Assembly (NCBI RefSeq): GCF_904846705.1
Contig: NZ_CAJHBS010000006.1
Location: 1-64,000, forward strand
Length of the DNA: 64,000 nucleotides
Direction: 5' to 3'
Origin: Psychrobacter sp. Pi2-52
GTDB lineage: Bacteria; Pseudomonadota; Gammaproteobacteria; Pseudomonadales; Moraxellaceae
The first letter of the stretch is position 1, and the number at the start of each line of letters is the position of its first letter. The notes beneath the pieces are model-generated. The model was not told where the DNA came from, did not search any database, and was given only the letters and a program-made list of their open reading frames with translations. Position numbers and translations under genes: made by a program. Of this stretch, positions 29,490 to 37,976 are shown piece by piece.

Positions 29490-30773
29490 ATGAAAAACAA
29501 CCATACGCTGATTATCGGTAGCGGTATCGTTGGTGCAACGCTTGCTCTCAAGCTGGCGCAAGATAAAATGCCAGTGACGTTGATTGATGCTCGTCCTGAG
29601 CGTGATGAATCAGCTTGGCAACATGTACTTAGCAAACGTGATGCACGTGTCTATGCACTTAGTATGGCTAGTATTAATCTGCTCAATGACATTGGCGCTT
29701 GGCAAAAGATTGCTAGCTCTGAGCGTAAGGCTGATTACTCGCAAATGCAGGTGTGGCAACTGAACGGCATGGGTGAGTTATTATTTGGCGAAAGTGAAGA
29801 TATTGGCGCCGAGAATAATAGTGGTAAAAATTATGAGCCTACATTATTAGGTAGTATGGTTGAGCCTGCTGTTATCGAGCACGCATTATGGCAACGCTTG
29901 CACGAAGCTGATGTCAGTGACTATCTGACCCTTATCGCTGGTCACAAAGTTGTCAATATGGATTGGCTAGGGGCGCAGCAAGGCTACCGTGTAACTTTAG
30001 ACAATGGCGAAGCGATTGATGCGCGTCTATTAGTTGGCGCTGATGGGCGCGGTTCATTTGTCCGTCAGCAAGCAGGGATTGGCGTAGATACACTTGACTA
30101 TAATCAAACTGCCATCTGCTGTGCGATTCAGACTGAGAAACCGCATCAGGCAACGGCACGTCAAGCTATGCTACCGACGGGCACACTGGCACTATTGCCA
30201 TTAGCAGATATAACCGATATTGATAAGGCAAGCCCGCAGCATTGGCAGTCAATAGTATGGACATTGCCACGCAATCAAGCATTGGCATTGATAGAGGAAG
30301 AAGATCGATTTATCGCTGATAAGTTAGCAGCTGCTAGCAATTACGAGCTGGGTGCGATTAATCAGATTGAGTCTATCGCTAGTTTTCCATTAGCGGCACA
30401 GCAAGCGAAAAGCTACGTCGCTGATAACTTGGTACTTATTGGCGATGCAGCTCATGGCGTACATCCGCTGGCGGGTCAAGGGTTGAACCTCGGTATGCTG
30501 GATGTGACAGTATTATGTGAGCAGCTAAAGCATGACTTTACCCGTAGTGGCGGTACGCTTTGGGGAAGTAATCAAACGCTACGTCATTATGAGCGTTCGC
30601 GCCGTCCGCATAATAGCCTAATGATGCACAGCTTTTCTGCGCTTAACTGGTTATTTGCAGGGTCGCTTGCACAAGTGCGTCCTGTGCAGCAGATACGTAA
30701 TGAAGGCATGTACCGAGTCAGTAAAATAAAACCATTGATGCGCTTGTTTGCTAAGCAGGCGAGTGGGGTATAA
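29490..30773 (+). CDS. UbiH/UbiF/VisC-family ubiquinone hydroxylase (UbiI-like)
   Basis: This is a second FAD-dependent hydroxylase, 427 residues. It has LIIGSGIVGATLALKLA at the N-terminus, the family motif RDARVYALSMASINLL, VGADGRGSFVRQQAG, and GDAAHGVHPLAGQGLNLGMLD. The match to E. coli UbiI (VisC), including MQVWQLNGMGELLF, is better than to UbiH. UbiF cannot be ruled out. The start is ATG at 29490 with GAGAG upstream; the frame runs 15 codons further to a TTG. It lies 166 bases after the ubiH-like gene in the same direction, so the two may act in the same pathway. Confidence 0.85.
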   Translation: MKNNHTLIIGSGIVGATLALKLAQDKMPVTLIDARPERDESAWQHVLSKRDARVYALSMASINLLNDIGAWQKIASSERKADYSQMQVWQLNGMGELLFGESEDIGAENNSGKNYEPTLLGSMVEPAVIEHALWQRLHEADVSDYLTLIAGHKVVNMDWLGAQQGYRVTLDNGEAIDARLLVGADGRGSFVRQQAGIGVDTLDYNQTAICCAIQTEKPHQATARQAMLPTGTLALLPLADITDIDKASPQHWQSIVWTLPRNQALALIEEEDRFIADKLAAASNYELGAINQIESIASFPLAAQQAKSYVADNLVLIGDAAHGVHPLAGQGLNLGMLDVTVLCEQLKHDFTRSGGTLWGSNQTLRHYERSRRPHNSLMMHSFSALNWLFAGSLAQVRPVQQIRNEGMYRVSKIKPLMRLFAKQASGV

Positions 30774-30810
30774 GTAATCGTAACTTTTATTAAATGATAA
30801 GAATATTTTG

Positions 30811-32043
30811 ATGAAGCATATTTTAATTGATTATGAAAACATTCAGCCTAAAAGCTTCGATAATGTAGAGGTGAATGAATGCCATGTATGGCTGTTTTTG
30901 GGTATCAATCAGCAGAAGAGTTTACCTCTTGAATTGGTTGAAAACTTGCTCAGGTTTGATAATGAAAATGTGCACATTATTAAGATGCAACATGCAGGGA
31001 AGAATGCGCTAGATTTTTACTTGTCTTTTTATCTTGGCAAAATCTCTGAAATTGATCCTAGTGCTGATGTTTGTATTTTAGCAAGAGATAGTGGTTATGA
31101 TATCTTGGTTGAGCATCTCAATAGTGCTTATGATGGTATGAAAATCATGCGGTTAGAAAATGCTAATCAGCTAACTGTGGCTTACGAGTCAAACATAGAA
31201 AGTGCATCAGATATAAAAAAAAGCCAACTTGTCATCGAAGATAGTCATCATGTTTTGTGTGATGACGTTACTAGCGTTGCCATGGACAATAAGAAATCTT
31301 TAGCGCAAAGCCTTGAAGAGAGCGTTCCCAAATCGGTTATACATGAGTGTTATGTATTGGTTTTTGATAGCATTGTCAATCGTAAGGTTTTTTTACCGAG
31401 CTATAAATCCAACCTATTGTACTCGATAAAGAAGTACGTTCCAGTGAAAGTACTAGAGAGATTCAATAGTACTGAGCAAGATTATATTTTTGAACAGGTT
31501 TTTGGAAAGTTTATCAAAGCAGGACTTATTAGACTTGATGAAAATGGAGAAAAACTAAGTTATAAAGTAGACAGTCAAGGAATATTAGATTTAGTCACTG
31601 ATCAAGTTTTACGAAGTAAGGCAAAAGAAATTGATGGATTGAATAATGTGATAAAGCAAAAACTTGCAAGTTATCGCCAAGCAAATAGTCAGGATCAAAT
31701 TGATTTAGTTGTAACGTACCTCAAAAAGAAGGACATAATAAAACAAGATAATAAAGCTATCTATTACTCACCTTTCGATAATATCAAAGGAAATTCGAGT
31801 AAACTTTCACAAGATGATAATAAGAATAGCAAAGACTCTGCTACAACATATCAACGTGCAATAGCACAGCTAAAAAGTAGACCAGCAGGTACTCGACCAT
31901 CCAAAAAGTCAAGTTTAATAAACTATCTTAAAAGCTATCTACGTAATGAGGACACTAAAGCAATTGATAAGCTAGTTAAACAGATGGTTAGTAATAAAAT
32001 AATCGTAATATCAAATACGAATAAGCTGATCTACAAAATATAG
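30811..32043 (+). CDS. PIN/NYN-like nuclease-domain protein with winged-helix-like modules
   Basis: The 410-residue product starts with a PIN-like (NYN-type) domain (about 1-115). It shows HILIDYENIQP (D7, E9), AGKNALDFYLSFYLGK (D68) and ARDSGYDILVEHL (D93, D97), the acidic set expected of a metal-dependent RNase. A linker follows. Then come three repeated modules, at about 178-254, 277-322 and 366-410, each a predicted helix-helix-wing unit ending in a Tyr/hydrophobic strand (LSYKV, AIYYSPF, KLIYKI). These look like winged helices for nucleic-acid binding. The gene is clearly more AT-rich than its neighbours, which suggests transfer. The target is unknown; RNA control or defence is inference. 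ATG at 30811 is preferred to the adjacent TTG. Confidence 0.75.
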   Translation: MKHILIDYENIQPKSFDNVEVNECHVWLFLGINQQKSLPLELVENLLRFDNENVHIIKMQHAGKNALDFYLSFYLGKISEIDPSADVCILARDSGYDILVEHLNSAYDGMKIMRLENANQLTVAYESNIESASDIKKSQLVIEDSHHVLCDDVTSVAMDNKKSLAQSLEESVPKSVIHECYVLVFDSIVNRKVFLPSYKSNLLYSIKKYVPVKVLERFNSTEQDYIFEQVFGKFIKAGLIRLDENGEKLSYKVDSQGILDLVTDQVLRSKAKEIDGLNNVIKQKLASYRQANSQDQIDLVVTYLKKKDIIKQDNKAIYYSPFDNIKGNSSKLSQDDNKNSKDSATTYQRAIAQLKSRPAGTRPSKKSSLINYLKSYLRNEDTKAIDKLVKQMVSNKIIVISNTNKLIYKI

Positions 32044-32044
32044 C

Positions 32045-32956
32045 TTAGCCAAGCGCCGAAAAGAACACCATCAGTACTGGCGAGACAATGTTAATCAAAA
32101 AGCCAAAGCTAATCGCTAGTGGCACGACTTTTAGACCACCTGACTGCTGAATGATAGGCAAGGTAAAGTCTAAACTGGTCGCGCCGCCAAGCCCAACCGC
32201 AGCGGAGGGGTATTTGCGCATAAATACCGGAATAAAGATTAACGCAAAGAACTCGCGTACCAAGTCATTAAACAACGCGACACTACCCCAAACCGCGCCA
32301 TAAGCATCGGTCATGACAATCGCTGATAGCGAGTACCAACCAAACCCTGACGATAGTGCTAAGCCTTTCGTCCATGACACATCAGTAAATAGTAGTGCAA
32401 AGATAAGCCCACCCGCCAATACCGCTAGCGTAAAGATGACACTCATTTCTACGCCGCGTTTATTCAGTAGTACTTCTTTTAAGGTGATGCCCGATCCTTT
32501 TAAGCCTATACCGACCAGTAAAATCAAAATCATCAGCATGACAGTCATAGAGTTTTCAGGCGGCATATAATCAGCAGGCAAGAAATAGCCAATCACCATC
32601 CCGATCACCACACAAACCACTTGCGCCAAGCTACCTCGAATGCTCACCCGATGCTCTTTAGATTTTACGCTTGGTTTTTTGGCATGCCACGGGCGCAGAT
32701 GATCGAACAACATCAGCCCAAATAAACCTGAACCAATCGTCAGTATCGATAATACAGTGACATATAAGGCAATTTCACCCAACTGATTACCTAGACCTTC
32801 TACCTGAGACAGCTCAATACCGATCAACGCTAGGATAATAAATACCAAGTATGATAGACCTTTGTCGGCCAATTTTGTCATAGTAGGGTTAGACGGAATG
32901 GCAAAGCCAATAAACATTGGCATTAATACCAGAACAAGGGTGACTAGGCTTTCCAT
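32045..32956 (-). CDS. lysO: Lysine exporter LysO family protein
   Basis: This inner-membrane exporter of the LysO (YbjE, DUF340) family has 303 residues against 299 in E. coli, and about eight hydrophobic segments. The family motif SSGFGWYSLSAIVMTDAYG and the FNDLVREFFALIFIP segment are clear. LysO exports L-lysine and analogues such as thialysine. The C-terminus meets the PIN/NYN gene tail to tail with one base between the stop codons, so no terminator separates them and antisense overlap of the two transcripts is likely. Confidence 0.9.
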   Translation of the reverse strand: MESLVTLVLVLMPMFIGFAIPSNPTMTKLADKGLSYLVFIILALIGIELSQVEGLGNQLGEIALYVTVLSILTIGSGLFGLMLFDHLRPWHAKKPSVKSKEHRVSIRGSLAQVVCVVIGMVIGYFLPADYMPPENSMTVMLMILILLVGIGLKGSGITLKEVLLNKRGVEMSVIFTLAVLAGGLIFALLFTDVSWTKGLALSSGFGWYSLSAIVMTDAYGAVWGSVALFNDLVREFFALIFIPVFMRKYPSAAVGLGGATSLDFTLPIIQQSGGLKVVPLAISFGFLINIVSPVLMVFFSALG

Positions 32957-33220
32957 GATAAAGGGCTCGCAGCATTTTTAATAAGGCGTTTTTAAGAAGC
33001 TGAAGATTGTACCATATAAGGTTAATAGTATTGATATGAGCCACTGAGATTCATTGTAAATCATCGCTCATTGTTGGCTAAACTGGAAAAACTGGACGAT
33101 TATAATGATGTTAATAAATATCTTTTTCAAAATGTTTGAACGTTTTTGAGCGCTTGGTAATTCTTTACCTTATAAACTTTTGTTGCTACATTAAAGTACT
33201 GAAAATATTTGGCTAAACTC

Positions 33221-35929
33221 ATGTCGCTATATCAGCTCAAAACTCAGTTTCAAAATCAACTACGCCCGATAAGTAATGCGCTGGTTGAGCAAAATGTTAC
33301 CGCTAATCAAGTGACAGTATCCGCTGTTTTATTAAGTATCGGTACTGCCTATATCATTGCCAAACCAGCGGCTGAACAGCAGCGGCTGTGGCTTTTATTA
33401 CCATCATCATTGTTTGTACGTATGGCACTCAATGCCATCGATGGCATGATGGCCCGTGAACATGGCCAGGCATCAACGCTAGGAGCCGTGTTAAACGAGG
33501 TAGGTGATATGGTTGGCGATACGGCTCTATTAGCGAGTCTGGCGCCTCATATTCTGACCCCTCATATCAATAACAAAGAACGGCAAACGGTAATAGCCAA
33601 CTTACCAACGAATATATCAACTTCTCAGCACCATATCACTGCTCTGATCGCGCTTAGTATTGGCACCGAGCTGTTGGGCGTTACTAGTAATACCATGTTA
33701 GGTGTTCGTGCTAACCAAGGGCCTTTGGGCAAAAGCGATCGTGCCTTCTTATTAGGTATGCTTGGTGCATTTATGGGCATTAGAGCCAAAGCGCCAGTAA
33801 GTATTAAAGGGCAGGTGGCTTTACCTGCTATCAGAATGAGTCAATTATTTATATTAACAGAGATAATGCTACTAAAGACCTGTCTCAATCGACTACGTTA
33901 TATGACAGAGTTATACTTAATGCGTAACCCACCTCAGCTGCGATCCGTACTGGGTGAGTCAACAAACAACTCACTATTTCTTACTGTTGTTTTACCAAGT
34001 ACTTCTACTGATAACGCTCGCCCATTGGAGTTCAAAGAAATGCCAACCACAACCGTTGATAGTCAAAAATTCGAAGAACAGGCCAGTGTTGGTTTTGACT
34101 TGCCCGCATCTAAAATCATCAATGGTGAGAGCTGTTATAACGCTTATGATGGCACGGCTATTTATTATCGCTATTGGCTAACGATGCCTTTAGAAGACAT
34201 GAAAAAATCAGCTATCAAGCAAGCCAACCAACCGTTGCGCCAAGTTATCTTATTGCACCGAGGGCATGAGCATTCGGGACGATTGGCAGAGCTGGGAGAG
34301 CAGTTTGCAAAAGCGGGCTATCAAGTATTTGCTTGGGATGCGCGCGGTAATGGGCGCTCAGGTGGTATAAAAGATCATGCAGAGAGTGTCACGGAGCTTG
34401 AGCGAGATTTAGAGGGTTTTGTGCAATTGGTGATTGGGCAAACAGGCATTGCTATCGAAGATACACTGATTGTCGCTAGCAGTATCGGCGCGGTATTGGC
34501 AGCAGCATGGGTACACGATTATGCGCCTAATATTCGCGGGATGATACTTGGAACACCTGCGCTCAGTATTCGCTTGTATTTGCCCTTTGCCATACCGTCA
34601 TTGAAGGTGGCGCGTACGCTAGGTCTGATGTCACGTGTCAGCAGCTACGTTAAAGCACAAGTACTGACCCATGATAAAGACGCGCAGCAAGCCTACAATG
34701 CTGATCCGTTAATCTCCAACAGTATCTCGACCGACTTACTCATCGACACTCATGCAACGGGTCAGCGTTTACTTGATGATGCAGGTGCCATTACCGTACC
34801 GACGTTCGTCTTGTGTGCGGGCAAGGATTATGTGGTCGATAAGCAGGCTGAGCGCACGTTTTATGAAGCGATTAACACACCGATCAAACGCTGGCAGTTG
34901 TATCCAGACAGCTATCATGCAATCTTTCATGAGACCAATAAAACCGATGTATTCGCGGACTGTATTGAGTTTGCTGAGCAAGTATTTAACGCACCAGTCC
35001 AAGCACCTGATTTGAGTACCGCTCACTTAAACAGTGCTAGTAAGGATAAAGTGGATCGTTTGGCGATTAAACCATTCAATCCAAACTTTGCAATTACCCG
35101 TTTTGCGATGCAAAAGTTCGGTCATGTTAGCGATGCGATTGCCACAGGGCTGGAGCATGGATTTGATTCAGGTCATTCGCTAGATCATGTCTATTATAAT
35201 AAACCCAGCGGTCAGAATAAGTTTGGACAGGCGGTCGATAAGTTTTATTTAAACAATATCGGCTGGCAAGGTATTCGTATTCGCCGTGAGCATATATTGG
35301 AGTTGGCACGTGAAGCATTAGCCGACATTAGGACTACCAAGCAAAAAAACGCTGAGCCATATCAACCGAAATTATTAGATATCGCTAGTGGGCATGGTTT
35401 TTATGCGTTTGATCTGCTGACAGAATTTACAGATTTGTATGCTGAATTGCGTGATTATGAGATGCATAATATTCAGGCACTGCAAGCAAAAGCACAGCAG
35501 TTAGTGATTGCTGATCGAGTAGTGACCAGTCAGAAGGATGCCTTTGATCCTTCCAGTTATATCAATGCACATACGAATGATACTAGTACCGATACTAAAA
35601 AATCAGATCTTGCTATTGCTTCAGGGTTATTTGAATTATTCTCTGATAATGCGCTACCAGCGACAGCTTTGGCAGGTATTCATGATAGTTTAAAATCGGG
35701 CGGTTATCTGATTTATACCAACCAACCTTGGCACCCTGAGCAGGAGTTTATCAGTAAAACATTGAACAATCACCGCGGTAGCAGTTGGGTGATGCGCTGT
35801 CGCTCGCAAGCGGAGATGGATCAACTGGTTGAGCGTGCAGGCTTTAAGAAAGTCACGATGCGTATCGATCGCTTTGGTATTTTTACCGTGTCATTAGCGA
35901 TTAAAACTGCACAAACTGATGATGAGTGA
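33221..35929 (+). CDS. CDP-alcohol phosphatidyltransferase / alpha-beta hydrolase / methyltransferase fusion (YnbA-YnbC-like)
   Basis: The 902-residue protein has three parts. Residues 1-235 resemble E. coli YnbA, a CDP-alcohol phosphatidyltransferase with several helices and a motif with D74-G75, A78-R79, G88 and D96. Two of the usual four Asp positions are Asn here (N71, N92). Residues 300-595 are an alpha/beta hydrolase (lysophospholipase type) with RGHEHSGR, the nucleophile elbow A-S-S421-I-G and H566. Residues 700-900 are a class I SAM methyltransferase with LLDIASGHGFYAF (about 718-730). The last two parts correspond to E. coli YnbC (585 residues). The ATG at 33221 is preferred over the TTG at 33209; no strong ribosome site is seen. 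The patatin-like gene follows three bases after. Confidence 0.85.
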   Translation: MSLYQLKTQFQNQLRPISNALVEQNVTANQVTVSAVLLSIGTAYIIAKPAAEQQRLWLLLPSSLFVRMALNAIDGMMAREHGQASTLGAVLNEVGDMVGDTALLASLAPHILTPHINNKERQTVIANLPTNISTSQHHITALIALSIGTELLGVTSNTMLGVRANQGPLGKSDRAFLLGMLGAFMGIRAKAPVSIKGQVALPAIRMSQLFILTEIMLLKTCLNRLRYMTELYLMRNPPQLRSVLGESTNNSLFLTVVLPSTSTDNARPLEFKEMPTTTVDSQKFEEQASVGFDLPASKIINGESCYNAYDGTAIYYRYWLTMPLEDMKKSAIKQANQPLRQVILLHRGHEHSGRLAELGEQFAKAGYQVFAWDARGNGRSGGIKDHAESVTELERDLEGFVQLVIGQTGIAIEDTLIVASSIGAVLAAAWVHDYAPNIRGMILGTPALSIRLYLPFAIPSLKVARTLGLMSRVSSYVKAQVLTHDKDAQQAYNADPLISNSISTDLLIDTHATGQRLLDDAGAITVPTFVLCAGKDYVVDKQAERTFYEAINTPIKRWQLYPDSYHAIFHETNKTDVFADCIEFAEQVFNAPVQAPDLSTAHLNSASKDKVDRLAIKPFNPNFAITRFAMQKFGHVSDAIATGLEHGFDSGHSLDHVYYNKPSGQNKFGQAVDKFYLNNIGWQGIRIRREHILELAREALADIRTTKQKNAEPYQPKLLDIASGHGFYAFDLLTEFTDLYAELRDYEMHNIQALQAKAQQLVIADRVVTSQKDAFDPSSYINAHTNDTSTDTKKSDLAIASGLFELFSDNALPATALAGIHDSLKSGGYLIYTNQPWHPEQEFISKTLNNHRGSSWVMRCRSQAEMDQLVERAGFKKVTMRIDRFGIFTVSLAIKTAQTDDE

Positions 35930-35932
35930 TAG

Positions 35933-37126
35933 ATGAACAATGAGCAGGTTAAACCTTATGAACGTGTTCAGCTGTTTTCAGGGGGAGGGTCACGTTTCGG
36001 TTACTATTTGGGCAGTTATGCAGCCTTAGTGTCTCATGATTTAGCGCCAGATATTATCGTCGGTACTTGCGGTGGTAGTTTGTCTGCTTACTTAGTACAA
36101 CTTGCGCCTGACCCCAAGGATTTGCAAGCGCTGATGTGTAGTCGTGAGTTGTATCGTGTCATCACTGCCATCAGACATGTCGCGCCAGATGAAGCCAATA
36201 AACGTCTAAAGCTGCGTTATATGACCCATGCACTCAAACGTTGGCGGTTATCAAAGCAAAAGGATAACGGACAAGGCCAACGGCAAGCAGACAGCTACGA
36301 GCGACTGTTAAATGAGCTACAGCAGTTGGCAATGTTTCGTATTGATAACGAGCAGTACTGGCTAGATGAGCTGTCGAGGTTTGCTGCTAGTGATAGTGGT
36401 AGCGCTGCTGATAAAACAACGCCAGAGATAGCTATCATTGCCAGTCGATTGTATCAAGCATCTACTGATGGCTTATATAATGAAAAAACCACACTGCAAG
36501 AGTTGTTATTTGCGCCGCCGTGCTTAGCAAATTTACCAAATTTCGCATCAGGTCTGGCCGACGGGCAAATGACATCACCTGCGCACACATTCGCAAACGG
36601 ACGCATACACCCTTCTGTAAAGGTGCAGACGCAATGGGATTTTGCCCCAGTGATCCGCGCTTCTATGGCTGACATGTACTATCTACCGCCAACACATATC
36701 ACAGAGCTTGGCTGGTGCTTGGGAGGTGTGATCAATCTGACACCGATTGAGCTAGCCTGTCAGTTGGGCGACAGCGTATTTGCAGAGACTAAGGCAGGTT
36801 ATGACGCATGGCTAGCTGCTCCCGCGATTCAGCGTGTTTTTGGTTTTGATCCTAATAGGCGATTGGCAGCAGTACACGGTTATCAACCAGTCAGTGTGTC
36901 GGCGCTCACTGAAACCATTAATAAAAACCGTCAGCTACATTGGTTACCATTTGCCGATAATGAACAGCAGTTAGCAGGTCAAAATGTGCAAAAGCGGTTT
37001 AACCTAAAGCAAATGACTGTTGAGCTAATACACAGCGACTATGACGGTTTTGTGCAGCAAATGCAGGCGCAATGGCAATATGGCTATCAGCGTACGGTCA
37101 ACTATATACAGCAACATAACTTATGA
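35933..37126 (+). CDS. Patatin-like phospholipase-fold protein
   Basis: The 397-residue product has the patatin features FSGGGSRFGYYLGSYAAL (oxyanion hole, about 15-32) and GTCGGSLSA (about 44-52), where S49 is the nucleophile in GGSLS instead of the usual GxSxG. The block that normally reads DGGVxNxTPxELA is LGGVINLTPIELA, with L263 (codon TTG at 36719) in place of the catalytic Asp. It may be inactive, use another acid, or be an acyltransferase-like variant. It starts three bases after the fusion gene and overlaps the next by four, so it belongs to that operon. No signal peptide is seen. Confidence 0.83.
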   Translation: MNNEQVKPYERVQLFSGGGSRFGYYLGSYAALVSHDLAPDIIVGTCGGSLSAYLVQLAPDPKDLQALMCSRELYRVITAIRHVAPDEANKRLKLRYMTHALKRWRLSKQKDNGQGQRQADSYERLLNELQQLAMFRIDNEQYWLDELSRFAASDSGSAADKTTPEIAIIASRLYQASTDGLYNEKTTLQELLFAPPCLANLPNFASGLADGQMTSPAHTFANGRIHPSVKVQTQWDFAPVIRASMADMYYLPPTHITELGWCLGGVINLTPIELACQLGDSVFAETKAGYDAWLAAPAIQRVFGFDPNRRLAAVHGYQPVSVSALTETINKNRQLHWLPFADNEQQLAGQNVQKRFNLKQMTVELIHSDYDGFVQQMQAQWQYGYQRTVNYIQQHNL

Positions 37127-37950
37127 AGACTCTCGTAGAAGACACCACTAAAAACTATGCGCCGCATATCATTATCGTTGGTGGTACGAGTGGCCTTGGC
37201 TTAGCATTGGCGTTGCATCATCAGACGCTTGGCTGGCAGGTGAGCGTTGTTGGTAGTAGCGCAGCAAAGATAGCCGATATCAATAGCCAGCATCCTGCTA
37301 TCGTAACTTATGTGTGTGATTTAACTGAACCAAATCAAACGCAAACGTTATTAGACAATTTGTCAGGTATTCCATTTCAAAGGCTGATCTATAGTGCTGG
37401 TAGCTATACCAATGAGCGTATCCATCACTTAAATCAAGCAGATAGCGACCAAATGCTAGCAATTAATTTACAGGCATTTGAGCAGGTTTTTAGATGGGCA
37501 AGTGATCAGTTAAAGCAGCAGTTAAAACAATCACATCAGGCGTTGGATTTGACTGGAAGTGACAGAACTAGCCTCATCTGTATTGCCTCTATCGCAGGTA
37601 CGATGGATTATCCTTATGCTAGCCTTTATGCAAAAAGCAAACGTGCAATGATTGCTACGGCTAGCGCTTATCGAGCAGCACTTGCGCCTTACAACATCCA
37701 AGTGAACTGTATTGCTTCAGGCTATATCAATACTCAAGCACTACGTGATTTAAACGATGGCGATGCTAGCCATAAGCCATTTATCATGAGCACGCAAGCA
37801 GCTGTTGTTCGTATTATGCAAACGATTAACGATGATGTAGAACTAGCGATATTTCCACGCTCGATGCGCTATATTACGAGTGCCTTAAATCATTTGCCTA
37901 AGCCTGTGCTCAATTGGATATTGCGCAGTAAACTAGATAAAGCCAGATAG
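37123..37950 (+). CDS. Short-chain dehydrogenase/reductase
   Basis: This is a classical SDR-fold oxidoreductase, 275 residues. The NAD(P) motif is GGTSGLG (about 21-27), the NAG-like motif is SAG in LIYSAGSYTNE, and the catalytic set is a Ser in CIASIAG with Tyr and Lys of the YAKSK motif. The substrate is unknown. Its start overlaps the patatin stop (ATGA), which suggests coupled translation and a joint role with the lipid enzymes upstream. A ketone or alcohol on a head group or acyl chain is a reasonable guess only. It ends 26 bases from the convergent cytidylyltransferase gene. Confidence 0.88.
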   Translation: MKTLVEDTTKNYAPHIIIVGGTSGLGLALALHHQTLGWQVSVVGSSAAKIADINSQHPAIVTYVCDLTEPNQTQTLLDNLSGIPFQRLIYSAGSYTNERIHHLNQADSDQMLAINLQAFEQVFRWASDQLKQQLKQSHQALDLTGSDRTSLICIASIAGTMDYPYASLYAKSKRAMIATASAYRAALAPYNIQVNCIASGYINTQALRDLNDGDASHKPFIMSTQAAVVRIMQTINDDVELAIFPRSMRYITSALNHLPKPVLNWILRSKLDKAR

Positions 37951-37976
37951 TATGTCTATCAATATTCTCACTAGAT

